Origin: an uncultured Ignavibacteria bacterium
GTDB taxonomy: Bacteria > Bacteroidota > Ignavibacteria > Tepidaquicellales > Tepidaquicellaceae
Assembly (NCBI GenBank): GCA_937924675.1
Contig: CALEVL010000300.1
Coordinates: 1-64,000 of the forward strand
Reading direction: 5' to 3'
Length of the DNA stretch: 64,000 nt
The notes under the pieces were generated by a model that was not told the origin of the DNA, did no database searches, and worked only from the letters and a program-made list of their open reading frames with translations. Of the stretch, positions 26,019-34,473 are shown one piece after another (the stretch's first letter is position 1; each line of letters opens with the position of its first letter). The translations under genes were made by a program, and so were the position numbers.

Positions 26019-26345
26019 CTACTTGTTAATAGTATAAACATCTACCGAGGTGATCTTATCATCATCAACTGTCACCCATTCACAAAACCTCATGATGTTC
26101 CCGTCCGAGATCTTTATATCATATTTAATGCAAACTATGTTGCCATCTGCGGCAAATTACTTGCTGTGCATTTCCATACCGCTGAATTGCCAGCATTCGC
26201 TTAGAAAGTCGGCGGCATTATTATAGACAGCTTCTGAACTTGTGTGCCGGAAATGTTCCGACAATCGGATCTTCGATCTATCCTTTGTCTCCCACCCTTC
26301 CAGATACATCTTCAGAATTTCAAGAGGTGATTTCTTGAAGCTCAT
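26019..26345 (-). pseudogene. NTF2/SnoaL-like protein interrupted by one in-frame TAA
   Basis: Reading the minus strand from the ATG at 26345 gives 62 residues and then TAA at 26159-26157. The same frame continues without another stop for 45 codons to TAG at 26021-26019. Joined, the 108 codons read as one NTF2/SnoaL-like fold: an N-terminal helix (P-L-E-I-L-K-M-Y-L-E-G-W), a middle with F-L-S-E-C-W, then F-A-A-D-G-N-I-V-C-I-K-Y-D and E-W-V-T-V-D-D-D-K-I-T-S-V-D-V-Y. The fold needs the second half, so the 62-residue product alone is unlikely to be stable. A CAA-to-TAA change is the simplest cause. It lies 15 nt upstream of the terC-like gene. Confidence 0.72.
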
Positions 26346-26360
26346 TATATGGTGTCACCT

Positions 26361-27086
26361 TTATTTTCCTTTGGCTTCCTTATTCTTGCTTCTCACTTTT
26401 ATGTTGAGCATCTCCACAGCAAATGAGAACAGCATTGCAAAGTAAACATATCCTTTCGGCACTTCGACATGGAATCCTTCAACAAGCAGCAATAGTCCAA
26501 TCATAAGCAGGAATGACAATGCCAGCATTTTAATGGTTGGATGCTTGTGGATGAAATCACTGACCTTGCCTGCAAACACTATCATCACAACCATTGATAT
26601 TATTATTGCGGTAATCATTATTTCTATGTGTTTAACCAGTCCAACCGCTGTTATGACCGAGTCCAGTGAAAATACCAAGTCAAGTAAAACTATCTGCACA
26701 ATTGTGTTCCAGAATCCCGGAGCGGCATTGCTACCCGCTTCATGTTCATCACCTTCTATCTTCTCGTGTATCTCAAGTGTACTTTTAATTATCAAAAACA
26801 TTCCACCGCCCATAAGTATGAGGTCTCTTCCTGAAACAGGATGTGAAAATACAGTGAACAACGGTTCTACCAATCCTGCTATCCAGCTGATTGCAAGTAT
26901 AAGAAGAATTCTGAACACGAGGGCGACCGATAATCCAATTATCCTGGCTTTCTCGCGGCTTTCTTCAGGAAGTTTGCCTGTTAATATTGAGATGAAAATG
27001 ATGTTATCAATCCCAAGTACGATCTCAAGAAAAGTCAGCGTAAGAAGGCTAATGTAAGTTTCCGGCTGAGAAAAAAGTTCTATCAT
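26361..27086 (-). CDS. TerC family membrane protein
   Basis: 241 residues with about seven membrane segments. The TerC signature is present in two inverted halves: E-I-V-L-G-I-D-N-I-I-F-I-S-I near the N-terminus and D-L-V-F-S-L-D-S-V-I-T-A-V-G in the second half; the acidic residues in these motifs are conserved across the family. A hydrophilic loop near 105-120 (E-I-H-E-K-I-E-G-D-E-H-E) is typical. TerC proteins are linked to metal export, including Mn, or tellurium resistance. The substrate here is not known. Confidence 0.88.
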   Translation of the reverse strand: MIELFSQPETYISLLTLTFLEIVLGIDNIIFISILTGKLPEESREKARIIGLSVALVFRILLILAISWIAGLVEPLFTVFSHPVSGRDLILMGGGMFLIIKSTLEIHEKIEGDEHEAGSNAAPGFWNTIVQIVLLDLVFSLDSVITAVGLVKHIEIMITAIIISMVVMIVFAGKVSDFIHKHPTIKMLALSFLLMIGLLLLVEGFHVEVPKGYVYFAMLFSFAVEMLNIKVRSKNKEAKGK

Positions 27087-27131
27087 GAATTTCCTGTAAT
27101 AATTAGATTCAAAACAATTATATCAAAACAC

Positions 27132-27175
27132 TTCACCCCGCCCAATTTCCTTTGAAGGATTATGAGTGGGGTGAA
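27132..27175 (-). terminator. Possible terminator hairpin after the EF-G-like gene
   Basis: Arms TTCACCCC (27132-27139) and GGGGTGAA (27168-27175) pair perfectly over 8 bp, with a smaller inner hairpin CCTT/AAGG in the 28-nt loop. It lies in the 154-bp gap between the EF-G-like gene and terC. On the minus strand it is followed only by a weak T-rich run (GTGTTTTGAT), so termination is plausible rather than certain. Confidence 0.35.
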
Positions 27176-27240
27176 TTAATGTGAGCGATCTTATGCTTCA
27201 TGATCTTTCAATCAGAAGAAATCAAATTGAATTGCCAATC

Positions 27241-29349
27241 TCAGGCTTCGGCTTTTTCCTTCTGATATTCTGCTATGATCTTAGTTTCAATATCTTTGGG
27301 AACATCTTCATAGTGAGAGAACTTTCTGTCATAATATCCCCGGCCCTGAGTCAATGACCTTAGCTTTGTCGAATAGTCATTCATTTCAGACAGCGGTATC
27401 TGACATGTAATCTTCTGCAGCTTTCCAAAGACATCCATTCCCATTATCCTGCCGCGCCTTGTTGAGATATCTCCTGAAACGGCGCCCATGAATTCTTCAG
27501 GAAACACCACTTCAACATCGAATATTGGTTCAAGTATGACCGGATTGGCAGCCATGAATCCCTTTTTGAATGCCTGAGATGCGGCTATCTTAAATGAGAT
27601 TTCATCGGAATCAACATTGTGATATGAACCGTCAAACAAAGTTACCTTTATATCAATCACTTTGCTTCCGATGAGCACACCAGTATTGAGAACCTCGTGT
27701 AGTCCTTTCTCCACAGCCGGAACAAATCTTCCGGGAACAACACCTCCCACTACAGCATCCACAAATTCAAATCCTTTTCCTCTTTCCTGTGGTTCGATCT
27801 TCAGATGAACATGTCCGAATTGTCCCCTTCCACCTGATTGTTTCTTATGCTTGAATTCGGCATCATTAACAACTGCTCTGATTGTTTCCCTGTATGGGAT
27901 TCTCGGATTAGTCACGTCTACCTCAAAGTTGTACTTACTCTTCATTCTGTTGAGGATAGTATTTAAATGGATCTCACCTTGTCCGCTAATGAGAGTCTGT
28001 GCAGTCTCCGGATTGAATTGAACCAGGAATGTCGGATCTTCTTCATGCAATGAATGAAGCGCAGATGCAATCTTATCTTCATCACCCTTATTCTTTGCTA
28101 CAATTGCCATAGTAATATTCGGCTTAGGGAAATAGATCTCATTTAGCACAACCGGATTTGATTTAGAACTAAGAGTATTGTTTGTATGAGAGTCTTTGAG
28201 TTTTACTACACCGGCAATATCACCGACAACAACTTCAGGCATTTCCTTTCGGTCCTTACCGTTCATAGAGTAGAGCTGTGAAAGTCTTTCGCCTTTGCCG
28301 TTAGCTTCATTCACAAGGTCCAGACCGGCATGAATTTTTCCTGAATAAACTCTGAAAAATGAAAGCTCTCCGATATTCTTCTCCGATATGGTTTTGAATA
28401 TGAACATAGCCGGCTGTCCGTTTATGTCAGGCGCAATCTCAATCGGGTCATCGCTGTCGGGTCGTCTGCCAATTTCTGCAGGCTTATCGAGGGGAGATTC
28501 AGTATAGTCTGATATGAAATCCAGTACATCTCTTGTGCCGATATTCTTCGTTGCAGAAATACAGAAAACCGGGAATAATTTTCTTTCCCTCATTCCCATC
28601 TTAATTCCAAAATCAATCTCTTCAGTTGTAAGATTGGCACCCTCTTCAAAGAATTTCTCCATCAGTTCTTCATCTTCTTCGGCAATAGCTTCAACAAATG
28701 CCTGATGATACTCATTTGCTTTCGGTTTCAGAGGTTCCGGAATTTCTTCTTCTGTATATTCTCCTTTACCGTCAGTCTTAAATCTTAACAGCTTCATTCT
28801 TGCGACATCGATAACAGCATCAAAACCACTTCCCGGATTTACGGGAAACTGAACAACTGCAACCCTGTTGCCAAAATGTTCCTTGATGCTCTCAACTGTT
28901 CTGTCAAAATTAGCATTTTCCTGATCAAGTTTATTAACAAGGAATATGACATTATTCTCGTAATCATTTGTCATGGCGAATGACGATTCTGTTCCCACTT
29001 CTATCCCTTTGAATGCATCAACCAGTATGAGTGCAGTGTCAGTTACTCTCAGAGCAGATCTTACTTCTCCCACAAAATCCATGAATCCCGGAGTATCAAT
29101 AATGTTGATCTTCTTGTCTGTACCGTCATTTGCTTTCCATGTAGTATTTAAGATGCTTGAGTTGATTGACATTTGTTTGTCAATTTCATCCTTGTGATAA
29201 TCGCTTACCGTGTTCCCTTCTTCAACTTTTCCAAGTCTGTTTGTCATTCCTGAAACATACAGAAACCCTTCGGTGAGTGAAGTCTTTCCGCTTCCTCCGT
29301 GACCTGTTAATGTGATGTTTCTGATGTTTTCCGGTTTTACTGTTACCAT
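27241..29349 (-). CDS. Elongation factor G-like GTPase
   Basis: 702 residues, full length for EF-G. The five-domain order is intact: the GTPase domain with P-loop G-H-G-G-S-G-K-T (16-23), D-T-P-G-F and N-K-L-D; then domains II-V ending Y-D-R-K-F-S-H-Y-E-D-V-P. Canonical EF-G has G-H-V-D-A-G-K-T in the P-loop, while the G-G-S-G form marks the EF-G-like (FusA2) branch. Members of that branch act as ribosome-associated translocases of uncertain or specialised role. The window holds no rpsL/rpsG/tuf neighbours, which supports a second copy rather than the housekeeping gene. Probably monocistronic. Confidence 0.88.
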   Translation of the reverse strand: MVTVKPENIRNITLTGHGGSGKTSLTEGFLYVSGMTNRLGKVEEGNTVSDYHKDEIDKQMSINSSILNTTWKANDGTDKKINIIDTPGFMDFVGEVRSALRVTDTALILVDAFKGIEVGTESSFAMTNDYENNVIFLVNKLDQENANFDRTVESIKEHFGNRVAVVQFPVNPGSGFDAVIDVARMKLLRFKTDGKGEYTEEEIPEPLKPKANEYHQAFVEAIAEEDEELMEKFFEEGANLTTEEIDFGIKMGMRERKLFPVFCISATKNIGTRDVLDFISDYTESPLDKPAEIGRRPDSDDPIEIAPDINGQPAMFIFKTISEKNIGELSFFRVYSGKIHAGLDLVNEANGKGERLSQLYSMNGKDRKEMPEVVVGDIAGVVKLKDSHTNNTLSSKSNPVVLNEIYFPKPNITMAIVAKNKGDEDKIASALHSLHEEDPTFLVQFNPETAQTLISGQGEIHLNTILNRMKSKYNFEVDVTNPRIPYRETIRAVVNDAEFKHKKQSGGRGQFGHVHLKIEPQERGKGFEFVDAVVGGVVPGRFVPAVEKGLHEVLNTGVLIGSKVIDIKVTLFDGSYHNVDSDEISFKIAASQAFKKGFMAANPVILEPIFDVEVVFPEEFMGAVSGDISTRRGRIMGMDVFGKLQKITCQIPLSEMNDYSTKLRSLTQGRGYYDRKFSHYEDVPKDIETKIIAEYQKEKAEA

Positions 29350-29401
29350 TGGATTTTCTCCTGTTTAAAATAAAGTTGCTTAGTTAATTATGATTGTTCG
29401 T

Positions 29402-30262
29402 TCAGAGTTTCAAAAGCTCAACGGAAATTTTATCATTTGTAATCTGCAGATCAGTTATGTCTGCAAGTTCAATTCCCGCTTTTTCGAATTCATCTTTGCA
29501 ATTTTCAATAGCTTCACTGTTGATCTCAAGTATGCTCCTGTTTGCTTCTGCTATTTTCAACCAATAGTATGCTTTGAGCTTGACATTTGCCGCGAGCTGA
29601 CTGACCGCAATCACGGGCAGAGGATCCTTCATAATTTCCGGTATCTGATCAAGCGCTTTTCCCATGAGTTCTCTGCAAACATGCGTATTGACCGTTGCAT
29701 CAAGTTCTACTTCGAAGTCAAATCTCCTCTTGCCTTCTACAGTATAGTTTGTCAAAGGATTGTTTATAATAAGTGAGTTTGGTATGTAGATCATCTTACC
29801 GTCAATTGTTCTGACATCCGTTGTCTTTAGATTCATTGACACAATATTTCCTGTGATATCAGATACTGAGATAAAGTCACCCGTGTTGAAGGGTCTGCTG
29901 ACAATAAGCATAACTCCGGATACAAGATTTTCTCCCACATTTTTGAATGCAAAACCAAGTACTACTGCAGACACGCCAGCTCCTGTTACTATTCCGCTTG
30001 CTACTCCGGATAGACCAAGAACGCTCATTGAAATTGAAAATCCGATTAAGATTATGATCACCTTCAAAAAGCTCGCAGCAAAATTAGCTATCATCGCATC
30101 TTTTATTTTCAGGAAACTTCTTCTCTTTTTGACCACATTCCTGATCCTGTTTGAGAGGAACCAAAAAAACAGAAATACGACAACTGCTGCTACTACCTTT
30201 GGAAGCAGCCTAAGCAAGTCATGTGAATACTCCTCAAATATTTGAATCATTTCAGATTCCAT
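29402..30262 (-). CDS. MscS-type mechanosensitive ion channel
   Basis: 286 residues, the same size as E. coli MscS. Three membrane segments: about 18-38, 62-82 and 88-113. The third is the pore helix, G-V-A-S-G-I-V-T-G-A-G-V with the A/G packing of MscS, followed by F-A-F-K-N-V-G-E-N-L-V-S-G, the conserved hinge into the cytoplasmic beta domain (R-P-F-N-T-G-D-F-I). It should release solutes on osmotic downshock. The gene stands alone: divergent from def and 52 nt before the EF-G-like gene. Confidence 0.92.
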   Translation of the reverse strand: MESEMIQIFEEYSHDLLRLLPKVVAAVVVFLFFWFLSNRIRNVVKKRRSFLKIKDAMIANFAASFLKVIIILIGFSISMSVLGLSGVASGIVTGAGVSAVVLGFAFKNVGENLVSGVMLIVSRPFNTGDFISVSDITGNIVSMNLKTTDVRTIDGKMIYIPNSLIINNPLTNYTVEGKRRFDFEVELDATVNTHVCRELMGKALDQIPEIMKDPLPVIAVSQLAANVKLKAYYWLKIAEANRSILEINSEAIENCKDEFEKAGIELADITDLQITNDKISVELLKL

Positions 30263-30410
30263 TACTCAGGCATATTATGATAAATACGGTACTACTATTC
30301 TGGAACAATGATGAAAATTGAAAAGCAAGATAGTATTACTTTACAAAAAGTTAAAGTTACTTTAATTCTAGAGATGGACAGTTATATTTGCATAAAACTA
30401 AAGCTTAGAT

Positions 30411-30965
30411 ATGAGGCAATTAGCTATTACCACCTATGGAATGAATATTCTCAGGAAGAAAACTCATCCCGTTACTGATATTGATGATACATTCATTAAT
30501 CTTGTGAGAGACATGTTTTACACTATGAACAAGGCAACAGGTATTGGACTTGCCGCACCGCAAGTCAATCTGGAGATGTCCCTTGCCGTTATAGATCTTT
30601 CAGGAATTGAAGAGCATAAAGATGATAAGCCGATGGTTCTTATCAATCCGGAAGTAATTGATACGCACGGTTTGGTAACATTAGAGGAAGGATGTCTCAG
30701 CATTCCTGATATAAGGGCAGATGTTGAAAGGCCCGAAGAGATACATTTGAAATTTTATGATTTTGATTTGAAGGAAATCCACCTCGAGCTCAAAGGTTTC
30801 AAAGCCCGCGTGGCAATGCATGAGATAGATCATCTTAATGGAAAATTATTCATTGACTATCTTTCAGAAGATACCAAGAAGGAACTTAGGAAGGATCTGA
30901 AGCTTATCAAGAGAGGGAAAATAGAAACCGATTATCCACTTTTCATTCACACTGAAACTACCTGA
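30411..30965 (+). CDS. def: Peptide deformylase
   Basis: 184 residues. Removes the N-formyl group from nascent proteins. The three motifs are G-I-G-L-A-A-P-Q (44-51), E-G-C-L-S (93-97) and H-E-I-D-H (137-141); Cys95 and the two histidines bind the catalytic metal and Glu138 is the general base. It is 37 nt before fmt, which makes the substrate's formyl group, the classic pairing. Confidence 0.96.
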   Translation: MRQLAITTYGMNILRKKTHPVTDIDDTFINLVRDMFYTMNKATGIGLAAPQVNLEMSLAVIDLSGIEEHKDDKPMVLINPEVIDTHGLVTLEEGCLSIPDIRADVERPEEIHLKFYDFDLKEIHLELKGFKARVAMHEIDHLNGKLFIDYLSEDTKKELRKDLKLIKRGKIETDYPLFIHTETT

Positions 30966-31002
30966 AACAGAATTTCACACTACAAATAATTTCTGATCTG
31001 AA

Positions 31003-31929
31003 ATGAATATTGTGTTCATGGGAACACCGGGATTTGCAGTTCCGTCTTTGTCAAGACTCTATGAAGCCGGACACCATATCTCAGCAGTTGTTACTGCAAT
31101 GGACAAGCCAAAAGGCAGAGGGCTTGAGGTTTCACAATCGGAAATAAAAAAGTTTGCTCTGGAAAAAAATCTTAATGTGCTGCAGCCACGAAATCTGAAG
31201 TCGCAACAGTTTCTCGATGTCCTTTCATCTTTATTTCCTGAACTTATTGTGATAGTTGCTTTCAGAGTTCTGCCCGCGGCAGTTTTTAATTTGCCGAAAT
31301 TAGGCTCAATAAATCTTCATGGCTCGCTTCTTCCAAAGTATCGCGGCGCAGCGCCAATTAACAGAGCTATCATGAATGGAGATACAGAGACAGGTGTTAC
31401 AACTTTTTTCCTTCAGGAAAAAGTTGACACCGGCAAAATTATACTTCAGGAAAAGATACGGATTGGAGTGAATGATAATGCAGGAATAATACATGACAAG
31501 CTTGCAGAAGTAGGTGCGGAACTATTGCTTAAGACTTTGAACCAAATTGAATCAGGGAAAGTGGAAATGCTGGCGCAGTCAGATTCTCTTGCAACACCTG
31601 CTCCAAAAATATTCAAAGAAGATTGCATCATTAACTGGAACCAACCGGCAAAAAAAATTCACGATCATATTCGCAGTCTATCTCCGTATCCTGGAGCATT
31701 TACAAGACTGAACTCAAAAATGTTTAAGATATTTTCCAGCAATCTCAGCGAGAAGCAATCTAATTCAGAGGCAGGCACAATTGAAGTAATTGACAAAAGA
31801 CTCTATGTAAATACTAATAACAAGCTTCTGGAACTTCTCCAAATTCAATTAGAAGGAAAAAGAAGATTGAGCGCATCTGAATTTCTTGCGGGGCATCCAG
31901 GACTTAACGGCACGAAACTCTCTATCTGA
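31003..31929 (+). CDS. fmt: Methionyl-tRNA formyltransferase
   Basis: 308 residues, usual length. Formylates initiator Met-tRNA with 10-formyl-THF. The N-terminal hydrolase/transferase domain has G-T-P-G-F-A-V-P (7-14) and the signature H-G-S-L-L-P-K-Y-R-G-A-A-P-I (106-119), with catalytic Asn104, His106 and Asp142 in E-K-V-D-T-G. The C-terminal OB domain (about 205-308) binds tRNA. It is paired with def. Its last 8 nt overlap the end of the convergent T9SS gene. Confidence 0.96.
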   Translation: MNIVFMGTPGFAVPSLSRLYEAGHHISAVVTAMDKPKGRGLEVSQSEIKKFALEKNLNVLQPRNLKSQQFLDVLSSLFPELIVIVAFRVLPAAVFNLPKLGSINLHGSLLPKYRGAAPINRAIMNGDTETGVTTFFLQEKVDTGKIILQEKIRIGVNDNAGIIHDKLAEVGAELLLKTLNQIESGKVEMLAQSDSLATPAPKIFKEDCIINWNQPAKKIHDHIRSLSPYPGAFTRLNSKMFKIFSSNLSEKQSNSEAGTIEVIDKRLYVNTNNKLLELLQIQLEGKRRLSASEFLAGHPGLNGTKLSI

Positions 31930-33433
31930 TCAGCATCATCTTCCTGCTGGCTGTACCGGCATCAGTAATAATTCTGCAAATATACATTCCTGATGATCTG
32001 CCCTTCGCATTCCACGTCATTTCGGTGGTCCCGTCTCTCAAAAAACCGCTGTACAAGATATCAACAAGGTTTCCCAGCAAGTCATAGACTCTTACCTCCA
32101 CTTTTTGTGATTTAATCAATTCGAACTTGATGTTTGTTGAGGGATTGAACGGATTCGGAAAATTTTCCAGCAATCTTACGGACGAAGGGAGATTCTCTAT
32201 ATCCTCACTGACTCCTGAATGCCTTGCAATACAAGTGATCAGATTTCCGGCACCACAATAGAGAACTCCACCGGGATAGAAAAGCGCAGGTCCGCTGTAA
32301 TAATTGTAAGGCACCGGATCGGTCCAAAGTGTATTTAACTCCTGATCAAAGGCAAAGTATTTACCCTCTGAAGGATTGGATGCTCCGTTACCGACATAGA
32401 TTGCGTTGTAAGCATCAACTGCAATTCGTGCATTCAATGTGCCGCCTGAAATCAATTCTTCTGTTGAGTCAATAATGTTGCCGCTGATATTATCAACTTT
32501 GTAGATCCTCTTTCCTGCACCAATAACAAGATCATCATCTAACATTACGCTGAAAGTTGAATAGGTCCCTACTGCTCCCGGCAGCGACCTGCTCCACAGT
32601 TGCACGAAACCTGTCCCGGAATCTTTCAGTGCATGAAGTTCTCCGCCATCTCTGACAATGTAAATTGTTCCATCCCTTCCGATCGAGAATGGAATTTCCT
32701 GATCACCATCACCCGGAAGACTCTGCGAGTAATACTTGATTTCTCCATTCGTAATGTCAATCGCCATCAATCGCTTTGGAGTTGTGAGGCCTCCTTCAAA
32801 TGTGTAAACGGTATTGCCCGTTACACACATACATTCTGCGCCGGTGTTTGGGATGATCCTGTATCTGGTCCACACAGTATCGCCGTTTGTATGATTGATC
32901 CGCATAACTGACTTAGTACCCGAACCGGGAAGAATAAGATCTCCGTTGTCAGCAAATGATGCACTCCAGATTATGCCTCTTTCCACCGTATGCCTTGACT
33001 TCCAAATCACTTCGCCGTTATCCGGATTGATGGCATATATTGTATCAAAACCTTGCTGTTGAAAATTTCTTGCATAGATCTTGTTGTCTTTAAAACCCAT
33101 AACGATCATCACTCCGTTGTCAGCGTAGTTTCGCGTCCAAATAGTATCTCCGGAAGTTGCTACATGGCAGGCAAGAGATGCTCTTATGGGATTTAGAGAT
33201 GTATAGCGTGTTGTGACAAGTTTGTTCCCTTCAACAAAGATCTGGTTTCCCCAGATTGTCAGCAAGCTTTGAGCCCTGTACTGGATTTCAAATGCGCCGA
33301 CAGGACCGTTAAAATCTACACGCCCGTTGCGTTGGCTGTTACCGCCGACAGTGTTCCAATATAAATTCTGTGAGAAAAGGAAGCTTGAATTGCAGAACAG
33401 AGCAAGCAGAATGATAAATATGGTTTTCATCAA
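31922..33433 (-). CDS. T9SS protein with PQQ-like beta-propeller
   Basis: 503 residues. Signal peptide 1-21. Residues about 25-400 are repeated blades with G-D-T-I-W-T-R, G-E-V-I-W-K and N-G-D-T-V-W-T-R, a pattern typical of PQQ/outer-membrane-assembly-type propellers. The C-terminal 85 residues form a T9SS type A domain (N-F-P-N-P-F-N-P-S-T-N, S-S-G-M-Y-I-C-R, ending R-K-M-M-L-I-R). Predicted to be a secreted or cell-surface binding propeller; no catalytic residues can be named. It ends inside fmt on the opposite strand. Confidence 0.85.
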   Translation of the reverse strand: MMKTIFIILLALFCNSSFLFSQNLYWNTVGGNSQRNGRVDFNGPVGAFEIQYRAQSLLTIWGNQIFVEGNKLVTTRYTSLNPIRASLACHVATSGDTIWTRNYADNGVMIVMGFKDNKIYARNFQQQGFDTIYAINPDNGEVIWKSRHTVERGIIWSASFADNGDLILPGSGTKSVMRINHTNGDTVWTRYRIIPNTGAECMCVTGNTVYTFEGGLTTPKRLMAIDITNGEIKYYSQSLPGDGDQEIPFSIGRDGTIYIVRDGGELHALKDSGTGFVQLWSRSLPGAVGTYSTFSVMLDDDLVIGAGKRIYKVDNISGNIIDSTEELISGGTLNARIAVDAYNAIYVGNGASNPSEGKYFAFDQELNTLWTDPVPYNYYSGPALFYPGGVLYCGAGNLITCIARHSGVSEDIENLPSSVRLLENFPNPFNPSTNIKFELIKSQKVEVRVYDLLGNLVDILYSGFLRDGTTEMTWNAKGRSSGMYICRIITDAGTASRKMMLIR

Positions 33434-33590
33434 AATTAATTTGAGTTTGTCTTTCTCACTTATTTAATGTTCGTTATGCAATAAATGGAATCAAGTATGA
33501 CAATGATGTCCTCAGCGGGTTTTTAGCAACTTACTTTATCCGAACATATCAGACATTCAAAACTCACTCAAAACTTCTGTGCAAACTAGC

Positions 33591-34364
33591 TTAACGAATT
33601 TTTATTCCTGCGCGTGCTGAGTTATCCAAGCGATTCATGAAGATATTTATATTGTTCTGTTCAAAGTATTTGTCAACAGCTTCTCTTGCTCCCTGCCAGT
33701 ATCCGTAATCATCAATGATCAGAAATCCATTTTCAGAAAGCAGAGGGTAGAGATGAACAAGTTCGTGATAAGTTGATTCATACCAATCTGTATCGAGTCT
33801 AAGAATGGCAATCTTTTCAGGAATAGTTCCGGGAATTGTGTCTTCCACTTTACCTTTCACAAATATGATCTTGTCTTCGGGATATCCGGTAGTCTTCAGA
33901 TTATTCCTTACCTCATCAATGGGAGAGTAACACCATTCATTGTATCCGTTCTTCTGGGATGATTTCCATTCACCGTCTGCATCTTCCTTTTTATAGCTGA
34001 TGTCCTTTTCAGTAGGTTCGCTCATTCCTTCAAAGGTATCATAAAGATAGATCTTACGGCTAGTGTCACCAAGCTTCATAAGTGTTAGGGCTACCATCAT
34101 TGTGTTGCCGCCTTTCCAGACTCCGCATTCAACAAAGTCCCCCGGTATTTTGTTTTCAATGACATGACGAACTGCCCTGTATGTATAGTAAAGACTGTCC
34201 ACAGATGTCATGGTATGAGGCAAACATTTTTTCTTCAGTTCGAGAAACTCTTCACCTGTGTCCGGATGAAACTGATCCATCTCAAGAGAAAGGTAATAGA
34301 ACTTCCTGAAAAACCTCTGCCCAACATCATTCTTCAGAATACTTCGCGCAAGATCTTTGATCAT
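33591..34364 (-). CDS. TylF/MycF-family O-methyltransferase
   Basis: 257 residues. The SAM-binding start of the fold is seen in D-F-V-E-C-G-V-W-K-G-G, with Y-L-Y-D-T-F-E-G-M-S and the metal/acidic pair in I-L-R-L-D-T-D-W-Y-E-S and L-I-I-D-D-Y-G-Y-W. This set matches the TylF/MycF (macrocin/sugar O-methyltransferase) family, also found in cell-surface glycan synthesis. It probably methylates a sugar hydroxyl; the substrate is unknown. It lies between two T9SS genes on the same strand, which might suggest surface-glycan modification, but that link is only positional. Confidence 0.85.
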   Translation of the reverse strand: MIKDLARSILKNDVGQRFFRKFYYLSLEMDQFHPDTGEEFLELKKKCLPHTMTSVDSLYYTYRAVRHVIENKIPGDFVECGVWKGGNTMMVALTLMKLGDTSRKIYLYDTFEGMSEPTEKDISYKKEDADGEWKSSQKNGYNEWCYSPIDEVRNNLKTTGYPEDKIIFVKGKVEDTIPGTIPEKIAILRLDTDWYESTYHELVHLYPLLSENGFLIIDDYGYWQGAREAVDKYFEQNNINIFMNRLDNSARAGIKIR

Positions 34365-34473
34365 ATTATATTTTTTGATTCACGTAATTAAGTAAAGGGA
34401 AATGTGTCCGATGTCTCAACGAAGACCTTCAATTCAAGCCATATTGTTTCAACCCTCAATTCTCAACTCAAAA

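Noticed and set aside
26157..26159. In-frame stop read as selenocysteine
   Set aside because: The codon is TAA; selenocysteine uses TGA. selD here is explained by mnmH.
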